DNA of 5,461 bases from an uncultured Erysipelotrichaceae bacterium (GTDB lineage: Bacteria > Bacillota_I > Bacilli_A > Erysipelotrichales > Erysipelotrichaceae): positions 1 to 5,461 of the forward strand of contig CAMWMY010000100.1 in NCBI GenBank assembly GCA_947175465.1. The letters are read 5' to 3'. Below are positions 4,754 through 5,461 of the stretch, piece by piece. Under the pieces are notes generated by a model. That model was not told the origin of the DNA and did not search any database. It saw only the letters and a list, made by a program, of their open reading frames with translations. Within the stretch, counting starts at the first letter, position 1; the number at the start of each line of letters is the position of its first letter. Position numbers and translations under genes: made by a program.

Positions 4754-5461
4754 ATGAAAAAAGAGCGAGTGTATATAGCATTCTTCATCATTATTTTCGC
4801 TTTAACTGGGTGTATGAGTACAGCAACATTTAATTACAACCAAGCTATTTTTCAATCGTATACAGACACGATGAGAGTAGCTAGGGGAGAATATCAAACA
4901 GAAATTGAAAGCGTCGAAACGGTTCTTGCCCAACCAGAAACCATATTCATTAATGAGTATAGTGGAAGTGGGATACCATGGCTTATCAATAAGGTAAGTG
5001 ATGGTGTGGCACAAAGACGTGTGGAAGAATATGAGATTGTAAAGGATAAAGAAGGTAATGTAGTATCGAAAACATTGAATATAGAAAATACTGCAGGGTA
5101 TGATGCGCAACCTACAATTTATCAATACGGAGGAGAAGTACAAGAAGGAAGTTATTTTTATCCTAAAATGACAACTTATGGTGTTGATTGTGTAGGGTGT
5201 AGTGGAGAGACGACGGGTACAGGTGGAACTGCAAGTGGCATTAAGCTTAGCGTTGAACAAGGAGTCTTACAACCAGGTGGTGTTTGGAAAAGTGGTATTC
5301 AATATGGTGGATACTATATGGTAGCTGCAGATAAAAGCTTGCCTATGTGCTCCGTTCTTGAAATTACGGATCATGGCTACAGTGGAGAAGGACTGACTCC
5401 TGGAGTTCCTTTTAAATCACTTGTTGTAGATCGAGGTGGACGACTAAAAAGTAATAAACAA
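4754..5461 (+). CDS. Lipoprotein with C-terminal 3D-like domain, partial (3' end outside window)
   Basis: The gene is open for 236 codons to the window end. The N-terminus is a lipoprotein signal: KKER, then a hydrophobic stretch (about 6-17), then lipobox LTGC with C20 as the predicted lipidated Cys. The mature protein should sit on the outer face of the membrane. Residues 21-135 are not recognised. From about 136, YPKMTTYGVDCVGC (136-149), TASGIKL (159-165), VAADKSLP (190-197), VLEITDHG (201-208) and VVDRGGRLKSN (224-234) follow the order of a 3D domain (named for three Asp), a double-psi beta-barrel related to the MltA C-terminus and RlpA. D193, D206 and D226 are candidate family Asp residues, and more domain probably follows. 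Such domains occur in cell wall enzymes, so peptidoglycan binding or cleavage is inferred, not shown. C146/C149 form a CxxC, and C199 is the only other mature Cys here. The start is fixed by AGGAGG at 4741-4746. Confidence 0.82.
   Translation, partial: MKKERVYIAFFIIIFALTGCMSTATFNYNQAIFQSYTDTMRVARGEYQTEIESVETVLAQPETIFINEYSGSGIPWLINKVSDGVAQRRVEEYEIVKDKEGNVVSKTLNIENTAGYDAQPTIYQYGGEVQEGSYFYPKMTTYGVDCVGCSGETTGTGGTASGIKLSVEQGVLQPGGVWKSGIQYGGYYMVAADKSLPMCSVLEITDHGYSGEGLTPGVPFKSLVVDRGGRLKSNKQ

Noticed and set aside
4802..5260. 152-codon open frame on the minus strand
   Set aside because: It is antisense to the lipoprotein gene, which has a promoter, ribosome site, lipobox and domain motifs; the reverse translation has Cys/Tyr/Ser-rich composition and no motif.

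Overview
This is a low-GC, AT-rich bacterial window, most likely from a Bacillota (Firmicutes) genome. The evidence is strong AGGAGG ribosome binding sites, AGA/TTA/AAA-dominated codon use, a B. subtilis YkpA-like ABC-F ATPase, and a lipoprotein with a Gram-positive style 3D-like domain. An Erysipelotrichia- or Clostridia-like host is possible, but that is only an impression. No rRNA, tRNA, CRISPR array or transposase was seen.

The window falls into two parts. Bases 1 to about 2990 look like accessory DNA, with short genes, long gene-poor gaps and broken reading frames. In order this part holds: the edge of a GC-rich hairpin; a bidirectional terminator; a minus-strand 149-residue protein of a recognisable but uncharacterised family (DUF7832-like); a divergent plus-strand 104-residue stand-alone receiver-like protein (cREC type) with its own terminator; an unrecognised 82-residue ORF; and a KilA-N domain gene that appears frameshifted near its N-terminus, with ACG where its start codon is expected. 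Hand counts of single 60-base lines here give about 22-27 % G+C.

Bases 2988-5461 look like ordinary chromosomal genes at about 37-48 % G+C in the lines counted. Each gene has a clear sigma-A type promoter with an extended -10. The first encodes a two-domain ABC-F protein of the YkpA type, acting at the ribosome by family inference. The second encodes a lipoprotein with a C-terminal 3D-like (double-psi beta-barrel) domain, probably acting on or near the cell wall, and it is cut by the window end.

No single new system is demonstrated. The strongest unexplained signals are: a 30-bp perfect palindrome inside the KilA-N coding sequence, built from locally unusual codons; the probable 8-base deletion between AGAT repeats that breaks that gene; a 10-bp motif (TYGTTTCTAT) occurring three times between the two divergent genes and oriented toward each; and an ABC-F protein whose three deviant nucleotide-binding motifs all belong to the same composite ATP site.
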